Part shown: piece after piece, positions 17,794 to 27,091 of the stretch
How the letters are laid out: each line of letters starts with the position of its first letter
Numbering within the stretch: the first letter of the stretch is position 1
Origin: JBHHYN01 sp046757565
Lineage (GTDB): Bacteria; Pseudomonadota; Gammaproteobacteria; Eutrophobiales; Eutrophobiaceae
DNA length: 51,513 nucleotides
Direction of reading: 5' to 3'
NCBI GenBank assembly: GCA_046757565.1
Contig: JBHHYN010000007.1
Coordinates: forward strand, 1-51,513
Notes under the pieces: model-generated
The model's database searches: none
What the model saw: the letters and a program-made list of their open reading frames with translations, nothing else
Told to the model about the DNA's origin: nothing
Position numbers and translations under genes: made by a program

Positions 17794-20700
17794 TCAGCCG
17801 ACCCAGCGTCTGGCATTCTGGAAAAGACGCATCCAGGGACTGTTTTCGTGGCGCCAATTATCTACGATCCAGGAGTATTGTTTTCTCAGAAAAACCCGTT
17901 CCGGGTGGGGCATCATGATGGTAAAACGGCCGTCATCGTTACTGAAACCGGTCACCCCTCCAGGTGATCCATTCGGGTTGGCGGGGTAACGTTCCGTGGG
18001 ATTGCCGTAGTTATCGATGTAATGTAAACATGGTTTTGATCTTGCTGCATCATTCCCGTGGCTGAATTCAATCCGGCCTTCACCGTGGGCCACTACGATG
18101 GGAAGCCTGGAGCCATTCATCCCCGTTAACAGGATCGACGGCGAATCGGTCACCTCTACCATGACCAGTCTGGATTCGAATTGTTCGGACAGGTTGCGGA
18201 TAAAACGGGGCCAGTGTTTTGCGCCCGGGATCAGGTCACGCAGTTGAGACATCATCTGGCAGCCGTTACAGACACCCAGCCCGAACGTCTCTTTGCGTTG
18301 AAAGAATGCCTGGAATGCGTCGCGCAGCCGTGGGTTGAATAAAACAGATTTGGCCCAACCGCCACCGGCGCCCAGCACATCGCCATAAGAGAACCCGCCG
18401 CAGGCAACCAGACCGCGAAAGGCGCTTAATGAAACCACTCCATCAAGCAGATCGTTCATATGCACATCAATGCTCTGAAACCCCGCCCGATCAAAGGCGG
18501 CAGCCATCTCTACATGACCGTTCACACCCTGTTCCCTCAGGATAGCGATGGGCGGTTGTACCCCTGTGTTGATAAAGGGAGCGCAGGGATCATTATCTAT
18601 GTCGAAGGAAACGGTGATGGATAGACCCGGATCGTCCCTGTCCAGCAATTGGTCGTATTCCTGCCGGGCGCAGACCGGGTTATCACGCAGCGATTGCAGC
18701 TGAAAGGAGGTTGCAGACCATAACCGGTGCAGGTGAAGAACATCGCCGGCATAAATGGTCTCATCATGGTTGCGGATATTCACCTGCATGTCACTATTCA
18801 GTACGCCGATGCAGGAGAGATGCCCTTGCTCCAGTCCGGCATTGATGAATGTGTCCATAACGGCCGCTTCATGTTCGCTGCGGATCTGAATGACCCCGCC
18901 TGCTTCCTCGCTGAACAGTGCCGCCATTAAATTCTGTTCATCGCTGTCCAGTGTGATGTCGATACCGCTGCGGCCGGCAAAGGCCATTTCACAAAGCGTC
19001 ACGAACAGACCGCCATCGGAGCGATCGTGATAGGCCAGGATCAATCCCATCTCATTAAGCAGTTGTACGCCACGGAAAAAAGCGTGCAGCCAGGCCGGGA
19101 CATCAAGATCGGGCGTCATGGCGTCGGTGCGGTTGAATACCTGCCCCAATGCCGATCCGCCGAGACGGTTTTTGCCCAGTCCGAGATCGATCAGCAGCAA
19201 ACAGGTATCGCCATGGTCTGTCTGCAATTGCGGCGTGAGGGAGCGTCTAATGTCCGCCACGGGCGCAAAGGCGGTTACATTCAGGGAGAGCGGCGCCACA
19301 ACCTGTTTTTCCATGCCGCCCTCCTGCCAGGTGGTGCTCATGGAGAGGGAGTCTTTGCCAACGGGGATGGAGAGTTTCAGGGTACGCGCCAGGGTGGTGA
19401 CGGCCTCGACAGTGTCGTAGAGTCGGGCGTCTTCCCCGGGCTCTCCGCAGGCGGCCATCCAGTTCGCCGACAGGGCGATGTCTTCAAGCTTGATAATCCG
19501 GGCGGCGCAGAGGTTGGTAATTGCCTCGGTCACAGCCATACGGCCGGATGCAGGGGCATTTACAACGGCGATTGGAGGCCGTTCTCCCAGTGCCATGGCT
19601 TCACCCACATAGGCGTCATAGGCGCTGGCCGTTACCGTGCAATCAGCCACCGCTGTCTGCCAGGGACCAACCATCTGGTCCCGCGCCACAAGACCGGATA
19701 CGCTGCGGTCCCCGATGCTTATCAAAAACCGTTTATCCGCGACCGCCGGCAGTTGCATGACGCGGCTGATAGCGTCCTGGAGTTCAATGTCACTCCAGGA
19801 CGATAAGTAGTGCTCATCTGTGCTACGGGTTACATTACGAAGCATCCCTGGCGGTTTGCCCAGCAGCAGCGGTAATGGCATATCGATAGGTTGGTTGCTG
19901 AAAAGTGCATCGTACACCTGCAACTGCGTGGTGCCGTTTGCTTCACCAATTAACGCAAACGGCGCACGTTCACGCCGGCAAATCCGTGTAAACTGTTCGG
20001 TTTTATCCGCGTCGATGGCAAGGACATAGCGCTCCTGTGCTTCGTTACACCAGATTTGCATCGGTGACATCCCGGGATCGTCACTGGGGATGTCTCTGAG
20101 TTGAAACACTGCCCCACGACCGCTGTTATGGACCAGTTCCGGCAACGCATTCGCCAGGCCACCGGCGCCGACATCATGGATAGAAATAATCGGGTTCTCT
20201 TCCCCAAGGGCCCAACACTGATCGATGACCTCCTGACAGCGGCGTTGAATTTCCGGGTTGTCCCGTTGCACCGAGGCGAAGTCGAGTTCTTCCTCGCTCT
20301 TCCCGGAGGCCATGGATGAGGCGGCGCCACCGCCCAGGCCAATCAACATGGACGGACCACCGAGGACAACGATCCTGGCAGTGGCCGGGATTACTCCCTT
20401 GTGAACATGCGCCTCGCGGATCATGCCGTAACCGCCGGCCAGCATGATCGGTTTATGATAGCCGCGGATAACCGATGTGACCGGATCGCTGTATTCAAAG
20501 GTGCGGAAATAACCGCACAGGGCCGGACGGCCAAATTCGTTGTTGTAGGAGGCAGCACCGATTGGCCCTTCCAGCATGATGTCGAGGGCGGAGGCGATAC
20601 GCCCCGGTTTGTTATTCTGCTCTTCCCAGGGTTGGGGCAGGGCCGGTATATGAAGATTGGAGACGGTAAAACCGGTGAGCCCGGCTTTGGGTTTGGCCCC

Positions 20701-21678
20701 TGCGCCGGTTGCCGCCTCATCACGGATCTCACCGCCTGCCCCGGTCGCGGCGCCGGGATAAGGTGAAATGGCGGTGGGGTGATTATGGGTCTCCACCTTC
20801 ATCAGGATATGGACATCCTCGGGCTGATAACCATATTTCCTGCCGGGACCAACGGGAAAGAAGCGCGAAGCGTGGTATCCCTGCATCACGGCGGCATTAT
20901 CCCGGTAGGCAGACAGCACCCGTCCGGGGTTAGCGCTGTATGTTTCACGAATCATGTCAAATAGTGAACGGTCCTGGGTGGCCGCATCAATACACCAACC
21001 GGCATTGAAGATCTTGTGCCGGCAGTGTTCCGAGTTTGCCTGGGCGAACATCATTAATTCCACATCAGTCGGGTCGCGTTGCAAGGTTGTGAAGGCATCG
21101 AACAGATAATCCATCTCCTCAACGGAAAGCGCGAGCCCCATTTCTCTGTTGGCATCAACGAGCGCCTTCCTGCCCGCTTCCTGGATGGGGATGGTTTTGA
21201 GTGGTTCCGCTGTGTGATCTGTGAACAGCATGGCGGCCGCATCGAGGTTATCGACAACTACCTGGGTCATGCGGTCATGGATCAGGGCCTTGATCTGATC
21301 AGACTGGTCCGTACCGGGCAATAAATCGCCTGCATAGGTTATGTGCCATATGCTTCCCCGTTCGATCCGCTCTATTTTTGAGAGACCACATTGATGCACG
21401 ATATCGATTGCCTTGCTGGCCCAGGGAGAAATCGTACCGGGGCGCGGGATGACCAGCAGATAATTGTCACCATGGTCATTGCAGGCAGGGGAGGTCCCGT
21501 ATTGAAGAAGGCATTCAAGCCGCTCCAGTTCGGTCTTGTCGAGATCGCCATCTATAAGGGCGAAATGGACGAATTCGGCAGAGACAGCAGTAATGTTGGT
21601 GCAGACTGCCCTGAGGGAGGAGAGGATTTTGTCGATGCGGAAGCCTGATAGGGCGGGACAACCGGGAAAAATGCGCAT
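17794..21678 (-). CDS. purL: Phosphoribosylformylglycinamidine synthase, large single-chain type
   Basis: Fourth step of de novo purine synthesis: FGAR plus glutamine to FGAM. About 1294 residues, equal to the E. coli enzyme, with the N-terminal domain, two AIRS-type synthase halves and a C-terminal glutamine amidotransferase. Signatures include ANSEHCRHKIFNA, MKVETHNHPTAISPYPGAA, GLGGGAASSMASG, ACGGFSYGDVLGAG, LGVCNGCQMM (nucleophile Cys) and MPHPERVF (His/Glu). The start is ATG 21678; a TTG directly upstream (21681) would add one residue. No clear Shine-Dalgarno is visible. This is the gammaproteobacterial fused form rather than the PurLQS complex. Confidence 0.97.
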   Translation of the reverse strand: MRIFPGCPALSGFRIDKILSSLRAVCTNITAVSAEFVHFALIDGDLDKTELERLECLLQYGTSPACNDHGDNYLLVIPRPGTISPWASKAIDIVHQCGLSKIERIERGSIWHITYAGDLLPGTDQSDQIKALIHDRMTQVVVDNLDAAAMLFTDHTAEPLKTIPIQEAGRKALVDANREMGLALSVEEMDYLFDAFTTLQRDPTDVELMMFAQANSEHCRHKIFNAGWCIDAATQDRSLFDMIRETYSANPGRVLSAYRDNAAVMQGYHASRFFPVGPGRKYGYQPEDVHILMKVETHNHPTAISPYPGAATGAGGEIRDEAATGAGAKPKAGLTGFTVSNLHIPALPQPWEEQNNKPGRIASALDIMLEGPIGAASYNNEFGRPALCGYFRTFEYSDPVTSVIRGYHKPIMLAGGYGMIREAHVHKGVIPATARIVVLGGPSMLIGLGGGAASSMASGKSEEELDFASVQRDNPEIQRRCQEVIDQCWALGEENPIISIHDVGAGGLANALPELVHNSGRGAVFQLRDIPSDDPGMSPMQIWCNEAQERYVLAIDADKTEQFTRICRRERAPFALIGEANGTTQLQVYDALFSNQPIDMPLPLLLGKPPGMLRNVTRSTDEHYLSSWSDIELQDAISRVMQLPAVADKRFLISIGDRSVSGLVARDQMVGPWQTAVADCTVTASAYDAYVGEAMALGERPPIAVVNAPASGRMAVTEAITNLCAARIIKLEDIALSANWMAACGEPGEDARLYDTVEAVTTLARTLKLSIPVGKDSLSMSTTWQEGGMEKQVVAPLSLNVTAFAPVADIRRSLTPQLQTDHGDTCLLLIDLGLGKNRLGGSALGQVFNRTDAMTPDLDVPAWLHAFFRGVQLLNEMGLILAYHDRSDGGLFVTLCEMAFAGRSGIDITLDSDEQNLMAALFSEEAGGVIQIRSEHEAAVMDTFINAGLEQGHLSCIGVLNSDMQVNIRNHDETIYAGDVLHLHRLWSATSFQLQSLRDNPVCARQEYDQLLDRDDPGLSITVSFDIDNDPCAPFINTGVQPPIAILREQGVNGHVEMAAAFDRAGFQSIDVHMNDLLDGVVSLSAFRGLVACGGFSYGDVLGAGGGWAKSVLFNPRLRDAFQAFFQRKETFGLGVCNGCQMMSQLRDLIPGAKHWPRFIRNLSEQFESRLVMVEVTDSPSILLTGMNGSRLPIVVAHGEGRIEFSHGNDAARSKPCLHYIDNYGNPTERYPANPNGSPGGVTGFSNDDGRFTIMMPHPERVFLRKQYSWIVDNWRHENSPWMRLFQNARRWVG

Positions 21679-21744
21679 CAATGTATCAGGTTCTGGATGA
21701 GATCGCTATTATGACAGGTGCTGAACGCGCAGTGTACCTTATTT

Positions 21745-21775
21745 GAGTCGGGAGTCGGGAGTCGGGAATCGGGAG
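21745..21775. repeat. GAGTCGG heptanucleotide tandem repeat
   Basis: Four adjacent 7-bp units (three GAGTCGG and one GAATCGG) followed by a partial GAG, located 67 bp upstream of the purL start in the purL-to-secretin-like gap. It is non-coding. Slippage could alter spacing in the purL 5-prime region; otherwise no role is evident. Confidence 0.8.
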
Positions 21776-21867
21776 TTATCAGGAAAGCGTCGTTAGCTTC
21801 GAGAGATTAGAATGATTTTAGGGTTGATAGTGTGTGCCCGGCAACGCATACGTATCCGGCCGGCCTG

Positions 21868-22734
21868 TTAATAGACCTCTTCCACCTTGATTAAAACAGT
21901 GCGTTGCTCCTGCTCCCTTCTGCGCGTGCGCTGGAGGGTCTGCGTTTTATTGTTATAAGACTCCTTGTCAACGCCACCGATCCGGATCCACTCCCCCAGA
22001 GCGCCATGAACAGTGGTTTCCACGTTCTGTATATCAAAAATGGCCCGTTGATGAGGATGAATGCGTGACAACTGCGGTGAGACCAATAAGGTGACTTGAT
22101 CGCCATTCAGTCTGGGGAGAATATAGAAGCCGGATGTCACATCTCTGTACTCGATAGTATCGTGTTCCACGACAGCACCGTGAGTAACATATACATCATG
22201 ATTGGCTACCGGTATTGATTGACCGGATTCAATGAATGCCGGTTGGCCCTCAATGGTCTGGAGACGAAAATCGCTATTATCCTCCAGTTTTGAACGGGTG
22301 CTGCGTGTGCGGTAACGGACAGTGTTCCCCCTGTCGTCCTCAACCGAAATCCGGGCACCCGTCTGTCCATGTTGACGGGTTGTATTAGCGATGGTCACAT
22401 CGCCGGATGAGTAACTGCCGGACAGGGAATGATCCGCGTCAAGGGAAGTCCCATCGACATCCTGGCGGACGGTGATCATCAGGCGCCTGGCGGCTTTGTC
22501 GATGTGTTGCAATAATTGCTTTATTTCGGCCAGGTTTGCCGCTGTCGTTTTAATGATAAGTTGATCGTTCATCCCCGTCACACTCCCTCCCCTGGCGAGA
22601 AGAGGTTTGATGATTGCAATGACTTCATCCGCCGAGCGGTGTTGCAGGGGGATCACTTCAAGCTGTGCAGCACTGGCCAACATGATGCTGAACAGGGCAT
22701 AAAGGATAACGGATGACTTAATAGCGGTTTTCAC
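21868..22734 (-). CDS. Small secretin-like exported protein
   Basis: 288 residues from the GTG at 22734, which overlaps the preceding gene's stop as GTGA; a longer opening exists but this start places a signal peptide (KTAIKSSVILYALFSIMLASAA) at the N-terminus. Residues about 25-90 form a secretin N-domain (LEVIPLQHRSADEVIAIIKPLL, then LIIKTTAANLAEIKQLLQHID). The C-terminal part keeps traces of the secretin core: LQTIEGQPAFIESGQSIPV, GFYILPRLNGDQVTLLVSPQLSR and WIRIGGV. It is far shorter than PilQ or GspD and stands apart from any secretion operon, so a complete export pore is unlikely. Function unknown. Confidence 0.78.
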   Translation of the reverse strand: MKTAIKSSVILYALFSIMLASAAQLEVIPLQHRSADEVIAIIKPLLARGGSVTGMNDQLIIKTTAANLAEIKQLLQHIDKAARRLMITVRQDVDGTSLDADHSLSGSYSSGDVTIANTTRQHGQTGARISVEDDRGNTVRYRTRSTRSKLEDNSDFRLQTIEGQPAFIESGQSIPVANHDVYVTHGAVVEHDTIEYRDVTSGFYILPRLNGDQVTLLVSPQLSRIHPHQRAIFDIQNVETTVHGALGEWIRIGGVDKESYNNKTQTLQRTRRREQEQRTVLIKVEEVY

Positions 22735-23243
22735 AGGTGTAGTTTTTTCAGGTTCATGTCGGGACTTGCCTTCTCCCATATCTCTTCAAATTGCTGCAGT
22801 AAATAGTTAGAGATGCGATGATCATTAAAGTTTACTGTGCCTTCGTAACGTTCACTGTTTAATCTGTGCAGGTAGCCGGTTGCATCGGCAATAAATAACG
22901 CTTCGTTAAAATCCTTGTATTCAGGTCCCACTGCGCGAAATTCGAAGAAACTGCTCAATTGCATTGCCAGGTTGACAAGCCGATGGCCGCGCTGGATGAT
23001 TGCCTGCGGTTCGAATACCAGGATGCGTATACTGGCGCGCCGGTTGGCGAGCACCATTTTTTTACTTGCTTCAATGAATTCAACCGTATCGTAAAGGGGT
23101 GGATCGAGATCGCGGCTGATGATGACAAGATGCTGCCTGCATTGTTGCGCCATGCTGGTCACCGCACGGCGATTGGCCGCACGCGTAGTAACCTGCACTG
23201 CATCGGCAGTATGTCCTAACTCATGATCTTTAAAGGTAAGCAT
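22731..23243 (-). CDS. Conserved hypothetical protein, DUF7931-like
   Basis: 170-residue cytoplasmic protein with no signal peptide or membrane segment. A fold resembling one phospholipase-D half is suggested by alternating strands and helices (HLVIISRDLDPPLYDTVEF, SIRILVFEPQAIIQRGHRLV), but no HKD catalytic motif is present. The pattern resembles small gammaproteobacterial DUF7931 proteins; this is recollection rather than search. It is translationally coupled to the mini-secretin gene by a 4-bp overlap, implying a linked role. Substrate and function are not recognised. Confidence 0.75.
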   Translation of the reverse strand: MLTFKDHELGHTADAVQVTTRAANRRAVTSMAQQCRQHLVIISRDLDPPLYDTVEFIEASKKMVLANRRASIRILVFEPQAIIQRGHRLVNLAMQLSSFFEFRAVGPEYKDFNEALFIADATGYLHRLNSERYEGTVNFNDHRISNYLLQQFEEIWEKASPDMNLKKLHL

Positions 23244-23388
23244 AATGATGTATATTCAGATGTACATGATTGTTCAGGTAATATATCCATAATTCAATAT
23301 GCAAAATTCATTCACAACCACATCCCGGGGTCATCTTCTGTGAAGTATGTCCGCCTCATATTCATGAGTTTAGTCTGTTACTAACCGT

Positions 23389-24780
23389 TTATGTGCAGCG
23401 TTTAACGGCTGCGATAATCTGCCTGGCCTGTTGTTCCGCATTCCCTGTATAAGATGCGGGGGTCAGTGCCAACAGTCGCCGTTTCACATCATCCGGCAGT
23501 TCCAGATCATTGATAAAATCCCTCATGCCCGCCCGGGTTATCACTTCTCCCCGGGTCATCTGTTTCAGCTTTTCATACGCCTGGTCTATCCCGTAGCGGC
23601 GCATGGTTGTTTGAATGGCCTCCGCCAGTACCTCCCAGGCATTTTCCAGATCGGACTCCAGTTTGTCCGGGACCACTTCAAGCCTGGCCAAACCCTTCAG
23701 GCAGGATTGGTAGGCGATCAAACAGTATGCTATGGCGGTTCCTGTTGTACGGATGACGGTGGAGCCGGACAGGTCCCGTTGCCATCGGGAAACGGGCAAT
23801 TTTTCAGCCAGGTGAGTCAACAGAGTGTTGGCAAGGCCCAGGTTTCCTTCTGCATTCTCGAAGTCAATGGGGTTGATCTTGTGCGGCATGGTCGACGACC
23901 CTATTTCTCCGTCTACCGGTTGCTGGTGGAAGTAGCCCAGTGCTATGTAAGCCCAGAGATCCCGGCAAAAATCGATCAAAATGATATTGATGCGGCACAG
24001 GATATGAAAATACTCCGCCATATAATCGTGCGACTCAATCTGGGTGGTGTGAGGGTTCCATGTCAGCTCCAGCGATTCGACAAACTCTTTCGAGATCTGC
24101 ATCCAGTCAATGTCCGGGTAGGCGGCAAGATGTGCGTTGAAATTGCCTACAGCACCGTTTAGCTTGCCCAGGATTTTCAACTCTTGCAGTTGTTTTAACT
24201 GGCGTTGCAAGCGGTGTGCGTATATCCCTATCTCTTTTCCCAGGGTTGTCGGCGAGGCGCTCTGACCATGTGTCCTGGCAAGCATCGGCCTGTCGGCATG
24301 GCTCGCGCACATATCGGCCAGGCTAGTGATGACATCGTTCATGAGGGGCAGCAGACACTGATTTCTTGCCTCCGCCAGCATCAGTCCGTGACAGAGGTTA
24401 TTGATGTCTTCTGAAGTACAGGCGAAGTGGAAGAATTCTGAAATGGCCTTTAATTCCGGGTTGTTGGCTACTTTTTCCTTGAGGAAATATTCAACAGCCT
24501 TCACATCATGATTGGTTGTCTTCTCGATCTCCTTGATACGTTCTCCGTCCTGCAGGGAGATATTGGCAATAATAGCGTCAAGGGCCTGCCTGGCCTTGTT
24601 GCTGACAGGTTTGATCTCACTGATCTCCTTATGGGCGGCCAGGGCCTGTAACCACAGGATCTCAACCCGTACCCGGTAACGGATCAACCCGTATTCGCTG
24701 AATATCCCACGCAATGCTTGTGTCTTTTCGCCATAACGTCCATCGACCGGGGAGATGGCCGTTAATTGGTTGAGTTTCAT
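23389..24780 (-). CDS. purB: Adenylosuccinate lyase
   Basis: Acts twice in purine synthesis: SAICAR to AICAR and adenylosuccinate to AMP, releasing fumarate. 463 residues; the fumarase-superfamily signature SSTMPHKINP is at 295-304 and the substrate-contacting TSEDINN stretch lies near 120-126. The N-terminus LTAISPVDGRYGEKT matches the E. coli-type enzyme. It starts 21 bp after the tas-like gene, probably in one transcript, and is separated by 145 bp from the DUF7931-like gene downstream. Confidence 0.97.
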   Translation of the reverse strand: MKLNQLTAISPVDGRYGEKTQALRGIFSEYGLIRYRVRVEILWLQALAAHKEISEIKPVSNKARQALDAIIANISLQDGERIKEIEKTTNHDVKAVEYFLKEKVANNPELKAISEFFHFACTSEDINNLCHGLMLAEARNQCLLPLMNDVITSLADMCASHADRPMLARTHGQSASPTTLGKEIGIYAHRLQRQLKQLQELKILGKLNGAVGNFNAHLAAYPDIDWMQISKEFVESLELTWNPHTTQIESHDYMAEYFHILCRINIILIDFCRDLWAYIALGYFHQQPVDGEIGSSTMPHKINPIDFENAEGNLGLANTLLTHLAEKLPVSRWQRDLSGSTVIRTTGTAIAYCLIAYQSCLKGLARLEVVPDKLESDLENAWEVLAEAIQTTMRRYGIDQAYEKLKQMTRGEVITRAGMRDFINDLELPDDVKRRLLALTPASYTGNAEQQARQIIAAVKRCT

Positions 24781-24801
24781 CTTCTTTTAACTATTCGCAG
24801 A

Positions 24802-25842
24802 CTAGGGGCCGGGATTGGGTTGTAAGGTATGGATTTTTTCTATCTCTTTCAGTAACTCTTTGGGTAATTCCAGGTCCGCACTGGCGATGTTGGTTTTCAG
24901 CTGGTCCATATTGGTGGCGCCGATGATGGTACTGGTAACAAACGGGCGGCTGTTCACGAAAGAGAGCGCCATCTGCATGGGATCGATCCCGTGCTCTTCC
25001 GCCAGCGTAACGTACTCCTCCGTAGCGTGTACCGCCTGGGCATTTGAGTAACGTTTGTAGCTGCTGAACAGGGTCAGTCTTGCCCCGGCAGGTTTCGCGT
25101 TGTTCAGGTATTTGCCACTGAGGGTGGCGAAGGCCGAGGGGGAGTAGGCAAGCAGCCCCACCTGTTCACGCTGGGCGAACTCCGACAACCCGATTTCAAA
25201 GCTCCGGTTGAGCAGATTGTATGGGTTCTGAACAGACACTACCCTTGGAAGTCCCTTTTGTTCTGACAGGCGCAGGTGTTCCGAAAGGCCCCAGGCTGTT
25301 TCATTTGATATACCCACGTGTCTGATTTTGCCGGTCTTTACCAGGTCGCCCATGACACCCAGCGTCTCTTCAATCGGAGTTCCGTCTTTCTCCGGAGCAT
25401 GGAAATAGTTGAGCCGTCCGAAACGATTCGCATCCCTGTCAGGCCAGTGGGTCTGGTAGAGATCGATGTAATCAGTCTGCAGTCTTGTCAGGCTCGTATT
25501 GACAGCGCTTTCAATATTCTTACGATCCAGTCCCAGGTTGCCATCACGAATATAGGAGAGGTGTGCGGCCCTTCCGGAAACCTTGGTGGCGATGATTAAT
25601 CTATCACGGCCCCCCCTTTTTTTCAGCCAGTTGCCTATATATTCCTCCGTACGGCCAAAGGTGTCTGCTGAGGGTTCAACCGGATACATCTCTGCGGTGT
25701 CGATAAAATTGATTCCCTCTCCTACGGCATAATCCAGCTGCTGGTGTGCCTCCACCTCACTGTTTTGATTCCCCCAGGTCATCGTACCAAGACCGATCAG
25801 ACTGATATCAACATCAGTGCGGCCAAGTTGCCGGTATTTCAT
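24802..25842 (-). CDS. tas: Tas-like aldo/keto reductase
   Basis: 346 residues from ATG 25842, exactly the length of E. coli Tas; an upstream TTG in frame (25869) would add nine non-conserved residues and is rejected. It is an NADPH-dependent TIM-barrel oxidoreductase: GLGTMTWGNQNSE and FIDTAEMYPVEPSADT (Asp and Tyr of the catalytic tetrad), the KVSG lysine, the THWPDR histidine region, and GATNMDQLKTNI for cofactor binding. E. coli Tas suppresses a starvation-linked tyrosine requirement, but its substrate is undefined. It is upstream of purB. Confidence 0.88.
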   Translation of the reverse strand: MKYRQLGRTDVDISLIGLGTMTWGNQNSEVEAHQQLDYAVGEGINFIDTAEMYPVEPSADTFGRTEEYIGNWLKKRGGRDRLIIATKVSGRAAHLSYIRDGNLGLDRKNIESAVNTSLTRLQTDYIDLYQTHWPDRDANRFGRLNYFHAPEKDGTPIEETLGVMGDLVKTGKIRHVGISNETAWGLSEHLRLSEQKGLPRVVSVQNPYNLLNRSFEIGLSEFAQREQVGLLAYSPSAFATLSGKYLNNAKPAGARLTLFSSYKRYSNAQAVHATEEYVTLAEEHGIDPMQMALSFVNSRPFVTSTIIGATNMDQLKTNIASADLELPKELLKEIEKIHTLQPNPGP

Positions 25843-25893
25843 ATGATTCACAAAAATCCAACAAATCAAAAAGGGCGATAATAATCTGTTTAA

Positions 25894-25918
25894 CCACGGA
25901 GATCACGGAGAACCGTGG
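25894..25918. repeat. Inverted repeat with internal direct repeat upstream of pyrC
   Basis: CCACGG (25894-25899) and CCGTGG (25913-25918) form a 6-bp stem; between them CACGGAG recurs as a direct repeat. The TTAACCACGGAGATCACGG type of sequence resembles dispersed intergenic repeats seen in many bacterial genomes. A separate perfect palindrome GTGTATACAC at 26016-26025 ends 22 bp before the pyrC start and may be an operator. Confidence 0.5.
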
Positions 25919-26047
25919 GATTTTGAGACAGGTTCTAATAAAATCTGACCTTTCTGCCGCGGGCCAGGTAAACCAGACAAATCAGCATCCTTGTGGTAAC
26001 TTGCAGATTGACACGGTGTATACACTGAATTCCCGGGAAAACAGATA

Positions 26048-27091
26048 ATGGATGCGATCACGATTACGCAACCGGATGATTTTCACCTGCATCTTCGGGA
26101 TGGTGCCGCCCTTGCCAGTGTGGTTGCCGCCAGCGCACACCGCTTTGCACGCGCCATGGTTATGCCCAATCTTGACACACCCGTGGTGAACGTCGATCAG
26201 GCGCTCGCTTATCGCCAGCGGATTCTCGACTCTCTCCCTGAGGAGAGTCACTTCGATCCATTAATGACCCTCTATCTTACGGACCATACCAGCATAGCCG
26301 AGATCAGCCGGCTGCTTGAAAATGAACATGTTTATGCAATGAAATATTATCCGGCCGGCGCCACCACCCATTCGGATCAGGGTGTCACCTCCCTGGAGAA
26401 GGTATACAAGGTGCTGGAAAGGATGACGGAACTGGATGTCCCATTACTCGCACATGGAGAAGTCGCCGATCCAGATGTGGACATATTCGATCGGGAACAG
26501 CGCTTTATTGAAACAGTACTGGAGCCTTTGCTGCAGCGATTTACCGGTCTGCGTATAGTACTTGAACATATTACCACCGGGCAGGCCGTGGATTTTGTCA
26601 GGCAGGGACCTGAAACCCTGGCAGCCACTATCACCCCGCAGCATCTGATGTACAACCGTAATGCCTTGTTCAGAGAGGGACTGCGCCCTCATCATTACTG
26701 CCTGCCCGTACTGAAACGCGAGCGGCACCGTCTGGCCCTGATTTCCATAGCGGTGAGCGGTCATCCACGTTTTTTTCTGGGGACCGACAGCGCCCCCCAC
26801 AGTAGACACAGCAAGGAAAATGCCTGTGCTTGTGCGGGCATTTATTCGGCCCATGCCGCAATTGAATTTTATGCCGAGGTATTCGAACGGGAAGGGAACC
26901 TGATGCAGTTAGAGCAGTTTGCCAGTTTCAATGGCGCCGATTTCTATGGATTGCCCAGGAACCGGCGTAAAATTACCCTGCAGAAAAAAGAGTGGCTGAT
27001 TCCGCAGAGCCTGCCGTTTGCGGAAGCTGAAATTGTCCCCCTCAAGGCGGGTGAAGTTTGCCATTGGAGTGTTGCCACTGATGAGCAATGA
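26048..27091 (+). CDS. pyrC: Dihydroorotase, class II
   Basis: Cyclises carbamoyl aspartate to dihydroorotate in pyrimidine synthesis. 347 residues, matching the E. coli enzyme. Binuclear zinc ligands are visible: H13 and H15 in HLHLRD, the carbamylated lysine K99 in YAMKYYPAGATT, H136 in LLAHGEV, H174 in VLEHITT and D247 in GTDSAPH. The gene overlaps rnt by 11 bp, so the two are translated together. Confidence 0.97.
   Translation: MDAITITQPDDFHLHLRDGAALASVVAASAHRFARAMVMPNLDTPVVNVDQALAYRQRILDSLPEESHFDPLMTLYLTDHTSIAEISRLLENEHVYAMKYYPAGATTHSDQGVTSLEKVYKVLERMTELDVPLLAHGEVADPDVDIFDREQRFIETVLEPLLQRFTGLRIVLEHITTGQAVDFVRQGPETLAATITPQHLMYNRNALFREGLRPHHYCLPVLKRERHRLALISIAVSGHPRFFLGTDSAPHSRHSKENACACAGIYSAHAAIEFYAEVFEREGNLMQLEQFASFNGADFYGLPRNRRKITLQKKEWLIPQSLPFAEAEIVPLKAGEVCHWSVATDEQ

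Noticed and set aside
19027..19806. 259-codon ORF antisense to purL
   Set aside because: Shadow of the conserved purL reading frame; His/Gly/Arg-rich translation without domain features.
23431..24162. 243-codon ORF antisense to purB
   Set aside because: It lies wholly opposite a well-conserved enzyme and shows no recognisable domain.
26008..26030. Sigma70 promoter for pyrC starting at a perfect TTGACA
   Set aside because: No acceptable -10 hexamer occurs 16-18 bp downstream; the nearby TATACA is too close.
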